Assembly (NCBI GenBank): GCA_037893245.1
Contig: JBAIAA010000872.1
Span: forward strand, 234,795 to 298,794
Direction: 5' to 3'
Source of the DNA: Crossaster papposus
Taxonomy: Eukaryota > Echinodermata > Asteroidea > Velatida > Solasteridae
DNA length: 64,000 nucleotides
The notes below the pieces were generated by a model. It was given only the letters and a program-made list of their open reading frames with translations, was not told the origin of the DNA and ran no database searches. Both the position numbers and the translations under genes were made by a program. Below are positions 32,436 to 45,046 of the stretch, piece after piece; the first letter of the stretch is position 1; each line of letters begins with the position of its first letter.

Positions 32436-33613
32436 CACTCTAAAAACAGATTGGTTGAAAAAAGCCAATATATTGGTCGATTTCAACCAATCCAGTTGGT
32501 AGATAATGTGGATAACCAAAATATTGGTTAAAATAGCCAATCTGTATATTGGTTATAACACCAACAAATTGCAATGTTGGTTAATTTAACCAATCCACAA
32601 TGGTAGGACTCCACTGCCAATTTGTATTGGTTACCACGTAACCAATCCATATTAGTTATAGCACTAACCAATACATTCATATTGGTTAACACGCAACCAA
32701 TTGCATTCGTATTGGTTAGCACGCAACCAATTGCATTGGTTATATCACCAACCAATACAATATTGGTCAATTCAAACATTCTATAATGGTTAGGCTGCAA
32801 CCAACATGTATTGTTTCCTACGTAGACAAGTTACCTAATGAAATAATACCAATGGAATTAACTTATTACACATTGCAATTACGCACACGTACAATAATAA
32901 TCTATTCCTATATTACCTACTGAACATTTACTACAAACTTAGCCGTTGTTAGTTTTATAGTTCGCGTTTTTGTCCACGACGAAGTCACAGCTATAGTTTT
33001 TATGGATAATGTCAACATTTGAATACGAATGAAATGTAATGTGAATTTTTCGCTATGTTTGCACAAAAATCATAAATTCAATCATGGAATCGTTTTAATA
33101 ATTACATATTATGGTCAAAAAGGTGCATTTTGGACTAAATACTACAATTTAACATCGACTATTGTAAAAACAAATGTTCTCACTTCTGATTGGTCAGTTG
33201 CTGTAGGTACATGTCCTACAAGCTCAACCAATATGACTGGTTGAAGGCCAACCGACATATTGGTTATAAATTACCAATAGATTGGTTAATACCTTGGTTA
33301 CAAACTCAACCAATATGACTAGTTAAAGGAAAACCAATATATTGGTTATGAATGACCAATAGATTGGTTGATACCTTAGTTGCAATCTCAACCAACATAA
33401 CTGGTTGTAGGACAACCAATATATTGGTTATAAATGACCAATAGATTGGTTGATACCTTAGTTGCAATCTCAACCAACATAACTGGTTGTAGGACAACCA
33501 ATATATTGGTTATAAATGACCAATAGATTGGTTGATACCTTCAACCAATATGACTGGTTGACGTGCAACCAACGCAATGGTTATGTTTTAATCAAAACAT
33601 TGGTTAAAAAGTG
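32436..33613. mobile_element. CACTC-ended element filled with TTGGT/ACCAA arrays
   Basis: Left end CACTCTAAAAACAGATTGGTT; right end AACCAAT... inverted as ATTGGTTAAAAAGTG. TA flanks both ends (32434-32435 and 33614-33615), and U1 near 14551 has the empty site ATTTACCATTC with one TA. The body is packed with ATTGGTTA and TAACCAAT words. At 33250-33560 it carries about four copies of an 82-bp unit (period from 33332 to 33414 to 33496). No coding region. TA duplication fits a Tc1/mariner-type mobiliser, but this is inference. Confidence 0.8.
33250..33560. repeat. 82-bp tandem repeat inside the element
   Basis: AACCAATATATTGGTTATAA, then GACCAATAGATTGGTTGATA, then a CTCAACCAACATAACTGG stretch repeats with near identity. 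Each unit contains two short palindromes. Confidence 0.85.
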
Positions 33614-33662
33614 TACCATTCGTTTGCAAAGTTTGGTAAATCTATTTAAACATTGGATCGAG

Positions 33663-33733
33663 AATATTCGTCATTACAGAGATTAAACTCGTCTGAGCTG
33701 TTTGCTCAGACGAACTTGATCTGCAATGACGAA
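33663..33733. repeat. 71-bp palindrome, U2 copy
   Basis: Orthologous hairpin to 14611-14681, with compensating similarity in the arms. Confidence 0.85.
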
Positions 33734-34747
33734 TATTTTCGACCTGGTGTTTAAAAAGGTGGCCAAACGTTGAAATTGAATAATGAGTTACTCAATTGTT
33801 TTGGTAAAAGCCTGTGAAATGTTTCCTCGGACTAAATTAAATGCGTTGGTGAATTTGTATATTTATTTTTTAATTAGCCGGAAAAACCCTATATATACTC
33901 ATGCTTGTGTCGTGTTGATGTGACTTAATAAATTGAGTACAAATCACTTTTTGAATGTTTTTGTTTTTACCGAAAGTATTGAGGTAAAAGCGAGTTTTAG
34001 GTAAACTGTAATAATTAAATTAGTTATATAAACTCATCACAGAAAGTATCGAGACACTTAAAAATGATCCAATAGTTAACGGCCCGAAAGAGTATAGATT
34101 AATCGAAGCAACTAACCAACTGCATAATTTTGTTCTGCGTATTTTGACACCTCGATTGTTGAGGGGATACGATGTTGCGGAGCGGAGTTATTGTCATTTC
34201 CATGGTCGTAGTCAAAAGTGACAATCATTCCTATAGAAGCCCGTTTGTATTGATCAAGTTGATGTTAAATAATCAGCCGATAAGAAAATCTCTGCATATG
34301 CCCGACTTTTCTTTTGAAAATGTGTGATGTAGCCTGCATGTATCATACTGTAGGTAAATATCCAAAGCATGTTAGAGTAATTGTTTTAATTTAAAACAAG
34401 TAGTTTTTTTTGTTTTTTTTTAAAGATATATACATGTACATTAGTTTGTTTGTACCTTGTTAATGATGCAAACAACTGTTCAGGAAAGTGTTTATGTTCA
34501 GGAAAGGACAATATTTAACAAGGTTTAACACATAGCATCGTGCATCCCAACATGACAATGTTCACATTTCAGATTGTTAATAATTATTGCTGGTGAAAAC
34601 ACAACTTTAAATCGAGACATTTGATCCATGTTAACAGTTTACATGTACATTTACTTGACTCACACAAAAAATGCATAGATAATTAAACTGTATTACCCCG
34701 GTGAACATAGTTCTGTCAGAATGGTGCTTTTAACAAAATGGAATCTA

Positions 34748-37357
34748 CACTCCAAGAAACAAAGTGCTAAAAAGTGAGTGCTACGCAATGACCTGCCCTT
34801 CCCGTACATAAACCATCACCACTGAAGCAAAATGTGTCTGAAGTTCTAAAAATGAAGTGCTGAAAATAGATGCTGGCAAGCAAAACTATTTTGATGGGTC
34901 TCACGCCGGTCTGTTGTCATCGTATGTGTGGTGGTGTCTGCTAAGAGGGGACGCATCCTTCGGAAGCGAAAAGGTAAGCAAATAAAAATGATGCATTTGT
35001 TCACTGAGTAGATATTAATAATACATAGACCTAGTTAACATTTGAGTAGCGTTGTTGATAATGATTTAATACTAATACACTAACAAGCCTGACGTGCAAT
35101 CACCGTCGTCATGGCCGTGTCATGGTGATGCACGTCAACGTCGAGTGTGGCGACTTATTTTTCGATCTAGAATAGGCCTAACGACTTGGTTTTTCTTCAT
35201 ATTTGCCAACAAACAGTATTTCTTGCAAATGGAGTACTGTTTTAATAGTGATTAACTTCTATTTATAAAACTCACGGCCGGCACGCTACGGCTTCATGGA
35301 TTAGCTGTTGCCATGGTTGCTATCGTACAACACAAAGACAGAAGGTCGTGTCTCTCAGCATCAAGATGTGGACAAGCAGCTTGTGATTATGAGGTAGGTC
35401 CAAACCCTTTTTAAAATTTAAATTGCTGATATGCATTGAAAGGAATACAGGAATGATTGCTGAGAGTAAGAGTAACTGGCAGACAAGAAAGGAACCAGGC
35501 AAAACAAGTCAACATGCTTACAGGGAAGGGCTTAAGATTTGATGTTTTGCAATCTACCCCCCCCCCCCCCCCCCCCCCCACCCCCCCCCCCCCCCCCCAC
35601 TCCCTCTAGTAATTGATACTGACATTGGCAAGTTAACTGAAATATGATAGGTGCAGTTAGAGGTATATGTAGTGTAATGTATAAATCTCGATCAAGCCTG
35701 GTGATAATAATAATGTTATGAAGAAGAGCATGGCATACCCTTTAAGCTGCCAACTCCAATCTATTTTATTATAAGTGTTACGGTCAGTTCTAGTGATGTA
35801 TAAATAATTTGTGTAATGTTATTTTTTAATGTAATGATTAACAAATGTCTGGGTTGTTTACCTATTCCTCTTAAAAAGTCGGCAGTTCACACAGTCGTGA
35901 ACCACATAACGATCGAGGATCGATATTGTGTTTTCTCTTATTCATATGCTATACCCAAACCCCATTGCTTTGCGCTTGCACCGTCGATCGAGGACCGAAT
36001 TTTTCCATTCATACCGCCGATCGAGGGGCTTTTGTTTCCTTTGTTCTCTTTTGTGTCTCGCCCCTCGGTAGTTATGTGGTGCAAGAGCGCTCCATCCGGG
36101 GTGCATTAAAGAATGATTCCACAAAGCAGCCTGCCCTGCTTGCATTCGGCTCTAGATCACCAGTAAAGCAGATCCTACGTGTTCAACCTGGCGTACTCGA
36201 CATTCCTGACGAACTTCTTCATCTACCTGAAGTCTCAGGTATATGGCCTCAAGTACACAGAAAAGCTGCCACCTCGAGTAACTGAAGTTGCCATGACACT
36301 TAAGGCACAGTAAATAATTTGCCCTAAAATCGTGACCAAACAACGCCAGCTATAGGCTGGACTCCTTCGTTGCAAACGGTACAAATGTTCCCTGCCAAAG
36401 CATAAATTTGCTAAAATTGTGAAGAAGTCTAACCTGGGCTATAAACACATACAATTAGATAAGCCAAATGTCATACTTAGTGATAAGTAATTTCTGATGA
36501 AAATCATTGAAGATTGCAATTTTGGATGCAAATCACACTGGTTACAATATTTAAAGTTAAATTTATGGTGTCACTAAGGGAAAAATCACTAACTAAAGGA
36601 AAATAGTGTAAACCTTGAAGCATTGGACCAATTACACTTTTTGAGAGTGGGTTTAGTTTTCAGGAGATACCTGTTCTTTAATTTGTATGGTAAAACATTA
36701 TTATCCATTAAATAATTAATTAAAAGAATAACCCATTACTAAGGAATATGATTTAGGATAAATCAAGTTGTTTTACCTGGTTAATTATTTGTTAATTCTT
36801 TCCTGTAATTTTTCCATTTGTATGTGACTGGTTTCCTGCTTAATTTAGGTAAGTAAATTGTGTTTACAAACGTACATGTACTTGGAAATCTTGACTATTT
36901 TTAGGTTTATATGACCACATTTATTCTGCACCGCAATAATAGTGTAAAATCAGTATTTTTTGGGGGGAAACTCAGTTAAAAGTTTGGTACTTAATTTGAA
37001 AAGTATATTGACAATTTAAGTGTCTACACTTCGCGCTTTGATGCCACATTCTGGATGGAATAAAATTAAATTTGCGAGAGAAAAAACAAAACATCAAGCT
37101 TCATTGATTGAATTATTGTGTTTTGCAATTATAGAAAAGTGGCACCTATAGTGTTTATTTTAGCTCCCTGCGAGTGCACATATTGAATCAGCTCATTTCA
37201 CCTGAAGTGTATTATGAGTAGCTCTTTTTGAGTGCTGTTGTTGTAGCACTCGTACAGGTGCTAAATCAGCACAGTGCGTGCAGTCACTATACAAGCACCT
37301 AGGAGTGCAACCTTTCAGATCTTCAAGAGCTAAATTAGCACTTATTATTTTAGAGTG
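34748..37357. mobile_element. CACTC-ended element, 2.6 kb, with AGTGCT subterminal words
   Basis: Left end CACTCCAAGAAACAAAGTGC and right end GCACTTATTATTTTAGAGTG are flanked by TA (34746-34747 and 37358-37359). An uninterrupted relative of the left flank is present at 39150-39190 (GGGATCTACATG). Subterminal AGTGCT/AGCACT words parallel the TTGGT words of the 32436 element. The interior has a C run (35557-35598), three GATCGAGGA(T/C)CGA-like words (35909-36020) and short frames, one of which (36185-36311) reads VFNLAYSTFLTNFFIYLKSQ. None is identified. Confidence 0.6.
35557..35598. repeat. Poly-C tract
   Basis: Long C run broken once by A. Confidence 0.9.
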
Positions 37358-37369
37358 TACCCGTATTTA

Positions 37370-38205
37370 TTGATGACGTCACTCAATGTTTATCGCAGTG
37401 ATTCAGCAGGTTAGATTGGGGGTCACCGCGCAATACTAAATAAGTGTCGATGAACGAGAGGTTTTGGTCCCAATGTAGTTTTACCCCAAGTCAATTAAAC
37501 ACTGAGGCGAAGTATATACTGTTGCCTTAATTCCTTTACGTATTTAATATTTTTACTTGTTTTAAGTTGTTGCCATTTAAGCAAATCAAATCATTCAAAC
37601 AAACTATTTACAATCTACCAAACTACAAAAAACATCATGGTTCTACTCATACGATTATCCAAAATAATAGTAAGCTTGATTGAGTGCTAAATCACAAGAT
37701 TTTGAGTCTCATTCACATTTTCTAGAAACTACGATTGATGAGAAATAAAAAATACTATTACATGGATAAATAAATACCAAGACTTGCAAAGATATTACTG
37801 TTTTAATCTGGTTTCTGTGTATTAAAGTGTTCAGGAAAGGGCGTGTTTTGTCCCAACACGTTTAACATCATAATGTTATACACTGTTTTCACAGAAATGT
37901 GTGCAGCAATTTAAGTAGTTTTATACATGAAAGCTTGATGAAAGTGATAATTGTGAATGTTGTGTTCCAGAATTAAATTCATGATGTTGTGTTTCAGAGT
38001 TCAGAGCCATACAATCACAGAACATATACCGGTTTTTGATGCGGTGTTTAAGATTATTTGAATTAAAAATACATATCAAAGTCATACTTTTTTGAATGTT
38101 TGTCAGATTTCAGAAGTGAAATTTATACATGTATCAGAGCTTTATAAAACATACAATCAGTATATAGAGGGTTGCTGTTCTCTGTTTAACGCCTCAACGA
38201 CTGTT
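37370..38205. repeat. Inverted copy of unit sequence
   Basis: Reverse complement of about 15620-16690 in U1 and of the directly oriented U2 copy (40058-41000), recognised by CACCGCGCAATACTAAATAA and GAACATATACCGGTTTTTGA. The homology ends close to the right end of the 34748-37357 element. Confidence 0.8.
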
Positions 38206-38249
38206 TTTTTAATCAACTGATTCCTGTCAACTCTGTAACCACCCTTCCA

Positions 38250-39190
38250 GATTTATTGAGTACAAATCACTTGTTTAATGTGTTTTATTTTACTGAAAGT
38301 ATCAAAGTAAAAGCAACTAAAATCGAGTTTTAAGTAAACTGTAATAATTAGTGTCTGAAGAAGATCTTGTTAAGATCTAAATATTAGGCCCTCTTAACTT
38401 ATTTGATTTGTATATTTCAGGTCATTCCAACCATTAAGCAGTTTGCAGCAGTTTTATCCTTATTCCTGTAATAATTAAATTAGTTATATAAACTCGTCAC
38501 ATAAAGTATCGAGACACTTAACAATGATCCAATAATTAACGGCCCGAAAGGGTTTGGATTCATCGAAGCAAATAACCCAGTGCATAATTTTGTTTCTGCG
38601 TATTTTGACATCTAGATTGTTGAGATACGATGTTGCGGAGCGGAGTTAGTGTCATTTCAATGGCCGTAGATCCAGTTTCAAAAGTGACAATCATTCCTAT
38701 ATAGAAGCAGGCTTATCTTGATCATGTTGATCTTAAATGATCAGCCAATAAGATAATCTACAATATTATGCCCGACTTTTCTTTTGAAAATGTGTGATGT
38801 AGCCTGCATGTATCATATGTAAATATCCAAAGCATGTTAGAGTAAATTATTTATTTGAAACCAGTAGGTGTTTTATTTTTTTTAAGGTAAATACATTAAT
38901 GTTTGTGTACCTTGTTAATGATGCAAATAACTGTTGTGTATTTATGTTCAGGAAAGGACAATATTTAACAAGGTTTAACACATAGCACCGTGCATTTCCA
39001 AAATGACAATAAAGTAATGTTCACACTTAATTATTGCTGGTGAAAACACAACTTTAAATCGAGATATTTGATACATGTTTACAGTTTACATGTACATGTA
39101 CTTGCCTCATACAAACAATGCATATAGATAATTAAACTGTATTACAATATAGTTCAGTCAGAATGGTGCTTCTAACAAGATGGGATCTAC
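38250..39190. repeat. Direct re-duplication of 33925-34745
   Basis: Same order of blocks (TTGAGTACAAATCACTT, GTAATAATTAAATTAG, GATACGATGTTGCGGAGCGG, GGAAAGGACAATATTTAACA). It carries a private 115-bp insertion (38351-38465). Confidence 0.8.
38351..38465. mobile_element. 115-bp insertion with 12-bp target duplication
   Basis: CTGTAATAATTA occurs on both sides (38339-38350 and 38466-38477) and only once at the related sites 14958 and 34010. A 12-bp duplication without inverted ends suggests LINE-machinery insertion of a short RNA copy. The inserted sequence is not recognised. Confidence 0.6.
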
Positions 39191-39199
39191 ATGTACGGA

Positions 39200-42100
39200 A
39201 CAGTTTTAAGTTTGTGTGTACACATGACTTGTGTGCGTGTGGAGGAAGCTTAATTTTATCTCTACTTGTTCCTTGTTACCCAGTTTGCGCCAGGATTAAA
39301 ACACAAATTATTGGACGCAGGCGTTTTGATAATGCATCTACTACCGGTATACAAGATGTCGCCTAGGGCATTTTCTCTTCCTACTAATCTGGGCGTGATA
39401 TCAAGTCATCCAGTACCCGCCATAATTGTTGACGCCTGTTTAGACGTCAGCCATAGAACGACACACAGAGCCTGGACAATTTTACGTAATACAACATATA
39501 CAAATATTTGAGAGACCACCTGAAAAGAACCCTTTCAAGTGTTTCAAAGTAGACCTAAGCCGTGTTTGCACTGAACATTTTGGGTAATTTGACCATGACG
39601 CCGGGTAACATTCCGATGGGTTGATCTTCCCACTGCCGCACTTGGATTTAATTTACGCGGGTAGAATTGCCGAGACGATGGGTATAAACTAACTGAGCTG
39701 GCTCCAAAACAATAAATTAAATGGGCAAGTTACTCATTGGCTCGGTTAGTTTGCCCAAATTAGAAGTAGAATAAGAAACAATGGCTGTATGAATGTAATG
39801 GAGACAATGGAACTAGGGTGTTGGTGGCCTTCATGTAATCACTGGAGCATGATACCACGATATAGCATGTATACACGTCCTTCAATTTAATAATCAAACC
39901 GCTCTGGCTGACGGATTAACGCGTCATCCGTGAATAGTACACGATTGTTTACGGCCTTACTCATAACTTGTTTATCAGTGATCCGTTTAGAAGTTGGGAT
40001 TTGTTTTGCTTATTCACGGTATATATGATCTGACGCAAACTTATTAAATATTTTAAACATGTTCAGGAAAGGACACACATTTTAACAAAACAATGATAAT
40101 CACGGTCCCGTGTTCATGTACTTAAACAGAGAACAGCAACCCTCTACAAACTGACTGTATGTTTCACAAAGCTCTGATACATGTGTAAATTTCACTTCTG
40201 AAATCTGTCAAATTTTTCAAAAAAGCATGACTTTGATATGTAACTTTCAATTCAAATAATCTTAAACACCGCGTCTAAAACCGGTATATGTTCTGTGATT
40301 GTATGGCTCTAAACTCTGAAACACAACATGGGTATTTATCCATGATTTTTTTTTTTATTTCTCATCAATCGTAGTTTCTAGAAAATGTGAATGACTCCCA
40401 CAATCTTGTGATTTAGCACCCCATCAAGCTTATATTTTGATAATCGTATGCGTAGAACTGTGATATTTTTGTGTGTAAGGTCTTTGTGAGCCAACAAATC
40501 AGCAAATTCCAACAAAGTCACTAATTCCAACAAAGTCTTCTTATGAAATAAAACATCGATTACATATTTTTTTTATTTTGCAACATTTCCCGTGAGACTG
40601 CCCTGGGTTATAGGATTCATTGAGTGTACGCTTATAATGAGAAATGCGTGGAAAGTACACGATTTACAAGTTAAAATTACTTTAATATTACGGCAAGTAT
40701 AAGTTATCTCTAATATTTGGTAGATTGTAAATGATTTGATTAAATGATTTGATTTGATTAAATGGCAACAACTTAAAATAGTAAAAAGATAAAAAACGTA
40801 AACGAATTAAGTCAACAGTACTTTGGCTCAGTTTTTGACTGACATGGGGTAAAACTACATTGGGAGCAAAACCTCTCGTACGTCGACACGTATTTAGTAT
40901 TGCGCGGTGACCCCCAATCTAACCTGCTGAATCACTGCGATAAACATTGAGTGACGTCATCAATACTGATGGCTATTGTCCTAGAGACAATAATTATTAT
41001 CTAATTGCATTATCTAATTACTTACAGCATGACCCGGTCTACCTACATACTAAATTGAAACTCAATCTCTGGATATAATCCCTTAAAGTATGCATCTTTA
41101 GGATGATGTCACATGACATACGGTGACGTCATCATGACCTCACCCCTCGGGAAAACACTTAGGAAGTCCAGAGTGGCTGGGTGAAAAATGATGTTTACAG
41201 GGTTTATGGAATTTGGGATAGAACAAAAAGAAGAGAAATAAGCTAGAAAGAAAAATCAGAACAAAAACAAAGGCAACTTAACTCCTATAACTTATGTAGT
41301 GATTGAGTTGCGCCCGAAAAACATAATAATGGTCCAACCAACCAATAAATAATCCAACAGAAAATGGGAGGTATTGAGTCCCCGATTCGTATAGGGCTTA
41401 GCCTGGCTATTACTATACTAGAGACTCAGGGAATTGCTGCAGGTGGTACATATATACATACATACATACATACATACATAGAGAAAGGAACAGATGAGAT
41501 CTTACCGGCCACTGATGATAGCATCATAACCAAAGCTGCAGCTCCCTCCATTATCCAAGATGCAGGTTAATTCTGTCAAGGAGAATGGACGATCGGGAAC
41601 TGTAGATTCGTGCAAATAATGGACGAGACGAAGCCGAATCTACAGTTCCGAGTCTATTCTCCGACTTAATTTATTTGTTGTTAACAACAAAGGTTTGTTC
41701 AAATAGGATTCCTGGCTTGCCGCAATCCCCACGTTTGTAAATAAGTGTGGATTCGTAAAGTTACCCATGCGTACATGTATTATTTAGTCGATGTGCATGT
41801 ACAACGAATGAAAGGCATCTCCTCTAGGTGGTACCTTGCTCACAACAAAAACTGTCGATTCGTTACGAATCTACAGTTAGCTGTAGATTCGTTACAAATC
41901 TAGGCCTACAGTTTGCTGTAGATTCGTGAACATAATCTACTCTTTCAACAATAGTATGACGTCACAGAAATAGATTAAGAGCACATATTGTCTAGGTTTT
42001 AGGCTATGTGACACACAGTCCGTTAAATTAATAAGCGATCCAAACACTGCAGAGCAGTAACAACCTCCAGAAGGGAGCCTACTTGGATCATAGCTCAAAT

Positions 42101-42970
42101 CCGTATAAAGAAATGATCGGCAATCTATTAAATTTGATCGTATAATATCACCGAATACACATACCACCATGCGGATGGCATCAGCATCCAATCAGGAACG
42201 AGCAAGACACAATGAGACGAGGTCTGACGAGGTTGTTCCTGGTGCTGGGAGAACACCATGGTAACATGGCTGTCGCGTGGATTGTGTGCTTCACATTTGT
42301 AGTGTTTATAGAATCTTCAGGAGGCCTTCTGAAATATCAAAACCACTTTAGTGACTTTACCTTCAAAATTATTATGTCGCAGGGGCCCTTCTATTTTGCT
42401 TATGTGGACTGATTTTTGTTCTTTCTAAATGTGGCATTTGGACGATTTACACAGTTTATTCGGTGTCTTACATGTCGCTTTGTAAACTTAACTTTTCTAA
42501 TCAAATCCATTATAAAATTGCTCTTAACTGAACTGAAGTAGCAAGCTAAGAATGACAACGCACATTCACCTCCAATACACAAATACAAACGCAACCCCAT
42601 ACTTTCGCTATTCAGAGACTACAATTTTGTTATGTTTTGTTAATTTTGTTATGTTGATACCAAGATTTCAAAAGATGGTTATGTGGATGTTTATATCCTA
42701 TACTTTTAAATGCTTTTCATTTCGCTTACAGGGCATAGTGTCCCTTTAACTGTGGTAATTGCTTGGGATAAACGGTCCCATCAGAAAAGAGCCTTGTGTG
42801 TGTAATTAATTTTGTCGACTTTTGTATGAACACAACAAATTACACACGTTCAGCCTAGGTCTCTATGTATATCTACTCACAATACTTTACCGTCTTCCGT
42901 TAATAGTATATTTAGCCAAAATCGTGAAAGTCGTTCTCATTCACTCGCCAATTTCGAATTTCCTTATTCC
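39200..42970. other. Unit body of U2, no firm gene
   Basis: 39900-42970 follows U1 15415-18460 closely, including (CATA)n at 41452, foldbacks at 41580-41665 and 41852-41932, and the signal-peptide-like start at 42266. 39200-39890 has no match and no recognised gene. Confidence 0.5.
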
Positions 42971-43843
42971 ACTTAGCTCTGGAATTTGTTCTCTGTGCTC
43001 AACTTCCAGGTTATACCTAGTCTTTGCCAAATACGACAGTAATCGATATTGTGCACGTCGCGTATAATAATCTTGTTCACGCAGTGCGCCTGTAAACGAC
43101 ACGATTATAGACTAAGCTCTCATACTCATACAGTCGTTTTTGCAAGACTGCGCCAGCGGTTTAACTTGTTCTCAATATTTCTCTGCGGGCTTTTTTAGGA
43201 AGGCAATCAGCGATTGCAGAACGGCGGTTGTTATACGCTCAACACATACTGCGCCCCCTTTGTAAGTATTATTAAAATTGAAAATCGCAATAGTAATGTT
43301 TGCCTGCAACCAGCCTATTGCAAAAAATGCAACAGTTCTAGTTGGCACAACGAATGCACAATTCTGGAAATGATGAACTTCGATTTTGTTTGCTGAATTC
43401 GAAAGTGTCCCTGGCAAATATCAATAAAATTCGGGAAAATACTTTACAATATTCAGAACTTACGCAGTTAAAATGTGTGAAGGTTGACTTCATAGAGACA
43501 CTAATGAGTTTACATACGTTATCATTGTAAGACAAACAGGATTGCCATTACGATACAATGCTTGCTTTTGATTGGTCTAAAACGTCTACGTCTTCAACTT
43601 GGTAATTCAACATGTCTGCGCCCATGTTATGTCGATTCGATCAACATGATAAAGAAATACGCACAGAAATACCCATTCATTTAGAGGGCGCTTCACCATG
43701 AACTGACGTGCTAAACAAGTGCTCCGGAAAAAATCTACTATATTTCTACAATAAAGCTCCTCCTTCTCAATCACCAATTACCCTTGTGAGTATACATATT
43801 AAGTCACCATATTCCCGACTCACTCAAGCTCAAGGCAATCAAT
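42971..43843. other. Left edge of the retrotransposon nest
   Basis: Homology to U1 breaks at about 42975. The stretch up to the LINE ORF1 start is partly LINE 5' UTR, but no start is visible. The minus-strand and plus-strand frames at 43172-43535 show no domain. Confidence 0.4.
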
Positions 43844-44650
43844 ATGCCCCCCAAAAAGGACAAAAAAGGATCCGTACCAACTGAGCCATCTCTCCCGCCA
43901 ATCCCGTCAGGTGACCCACTCCGATTGCCTGATGCGTCATCGGACAATGAAATAGTCAGCCTGCGGCGGGAAATTCAGTCACTGGGATCGGATCTACATG
44001 GTAAACTTGACAAGGTAATACTGAACCAGGAATCCCTCCTAACGAGGATCCATGGACTAGAAACCAAACAACATGAGATGGAGGATATAATCAGCTTCTC
44101 GTCCAACACCATCGACGAAATCAAAGATAAGAATAAAATCATGTCGGATGGCGTCTCTAACATAAAGAGCCAGCTAAGCACATCAATAAACAGAATCAAA
44201 CAACTCGAGGAAGCCACCCTTAACCTGGAACGACACTCCCGCAGCTTCAACCTTAGAATTGGGGGAATTCTCGAGAACCCAACAGAGCCCACCTCATACC
44301 CGTACGACACGGTCAAGAAAATCCTGGCCGAAAGGTTCGACATGCCGGACGTAGAAATCGAGGCAGCCCATCGCACCGGTCGAGTACCGAAGACGCCATC
44401 GGACAAGCCCCGCCACATCATCGCCAGGTTTCTCTACCGCTACGAGCGTCAGACCGTTCTAATGGCAGCCAAGTCCAAGCTTTCTAGCACGGGAATGTTC
44501 ATTCTCCAAGACCTACCAACTGCCGATGTCGTCAAGAAAAGGGCCCTCCGAGACGTGATGAAACGAGCCTATGACGCCGGGCAACGTGCGGTATTCCGGA
44601 ATGGCCATCTCTACATTCAGGGCCAAAGGTATACCGGCACAGCTTCTTAA
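43844..44650 (+). CDS. LINE ORF1 protein (RNA-binding, L1-ORF1p-like)
   Basis: A 268-residue intact frame from ATG to TAA. A Lys- and Pro-rich N-terminus (MPPKKDKKGSVP) is followed by a long heptad-rich coiled coil (about residues 35-130), then an RRM-like region with RSFNLRIGGI and the C-terminal domain with AAHRTGR, RHIIARFL, GMFILQDLP and KRALRDVMKRAYDAG. This is the architecture of L1-type ORF1p, a trimeric nucleic-acid chaperone that packages LINE RNA. It lies 396 bp upstream of ORF2 on the same strand. GC content is much higher than in ORF2. No disabling mutation is visible. Confidence 0.85.
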   Translation: MPPKKDKKGSVPTEPSLPPIPSGDPLRLPDASSDNEIVSLRREIQSLGSDLHGKLDKVILNQESLLTRIHGLETKQHEMEDIISFSSNTIDEIKDKNKIMSDGVSNIKSQLSTSINRIKQLEEATLNLERHSRSFNLRIGGILENPTEPTSYPYDTVKKILAERFDMPDVEIEAAHRTGRVPKTPSDKPRHIIARFLYRYERQTVLMAAKSKLSSTGMFILQDLPTADVVKKRALRDVMKRAYDAGQRAVFRNGHLYIQGQRYTGTAS

Positions 44651-45046
44651 AAATATTAACACCCTGTAATGTGCCATCCAATCAGTCAATTAATCTATAC
44701 ATGTACGTGTATTAGTCAAAAATATAAGTTGTTGATTGTTTCCGGTCCACGTAAAATTATCCCTCTAAAACCTTATAAATTATTAATACAAGTACGTTTC
44801 CCCTGTTCTGTGTGTATTTGTTGCGTTTTAATTCTGTGTCTCTAAGCTACATGTATACCTACCCTTGGGCTTGTTTACAATCACCCTGGCTACGTAAATT
44901 GAATTCCACACCTTGCCTCAACGAGTATTTTATTGTTCTTTTTCTAAACACGGCTAGATTCATTTGCATATTAAGTACCCCTATTTACTCATTGTTAAAA
45001 CGTATGTGGCGCTTGGCTGGCTGCATACCTAACCCATATCTTAATA

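Noticed and set aside
39530..39640. Possible second THAP trace (CFKVDLSRVCTEHF)
   Set aside because: Only the C-x2-H end is visible, and no FP or Trp region is found upstream in a consistent distance.
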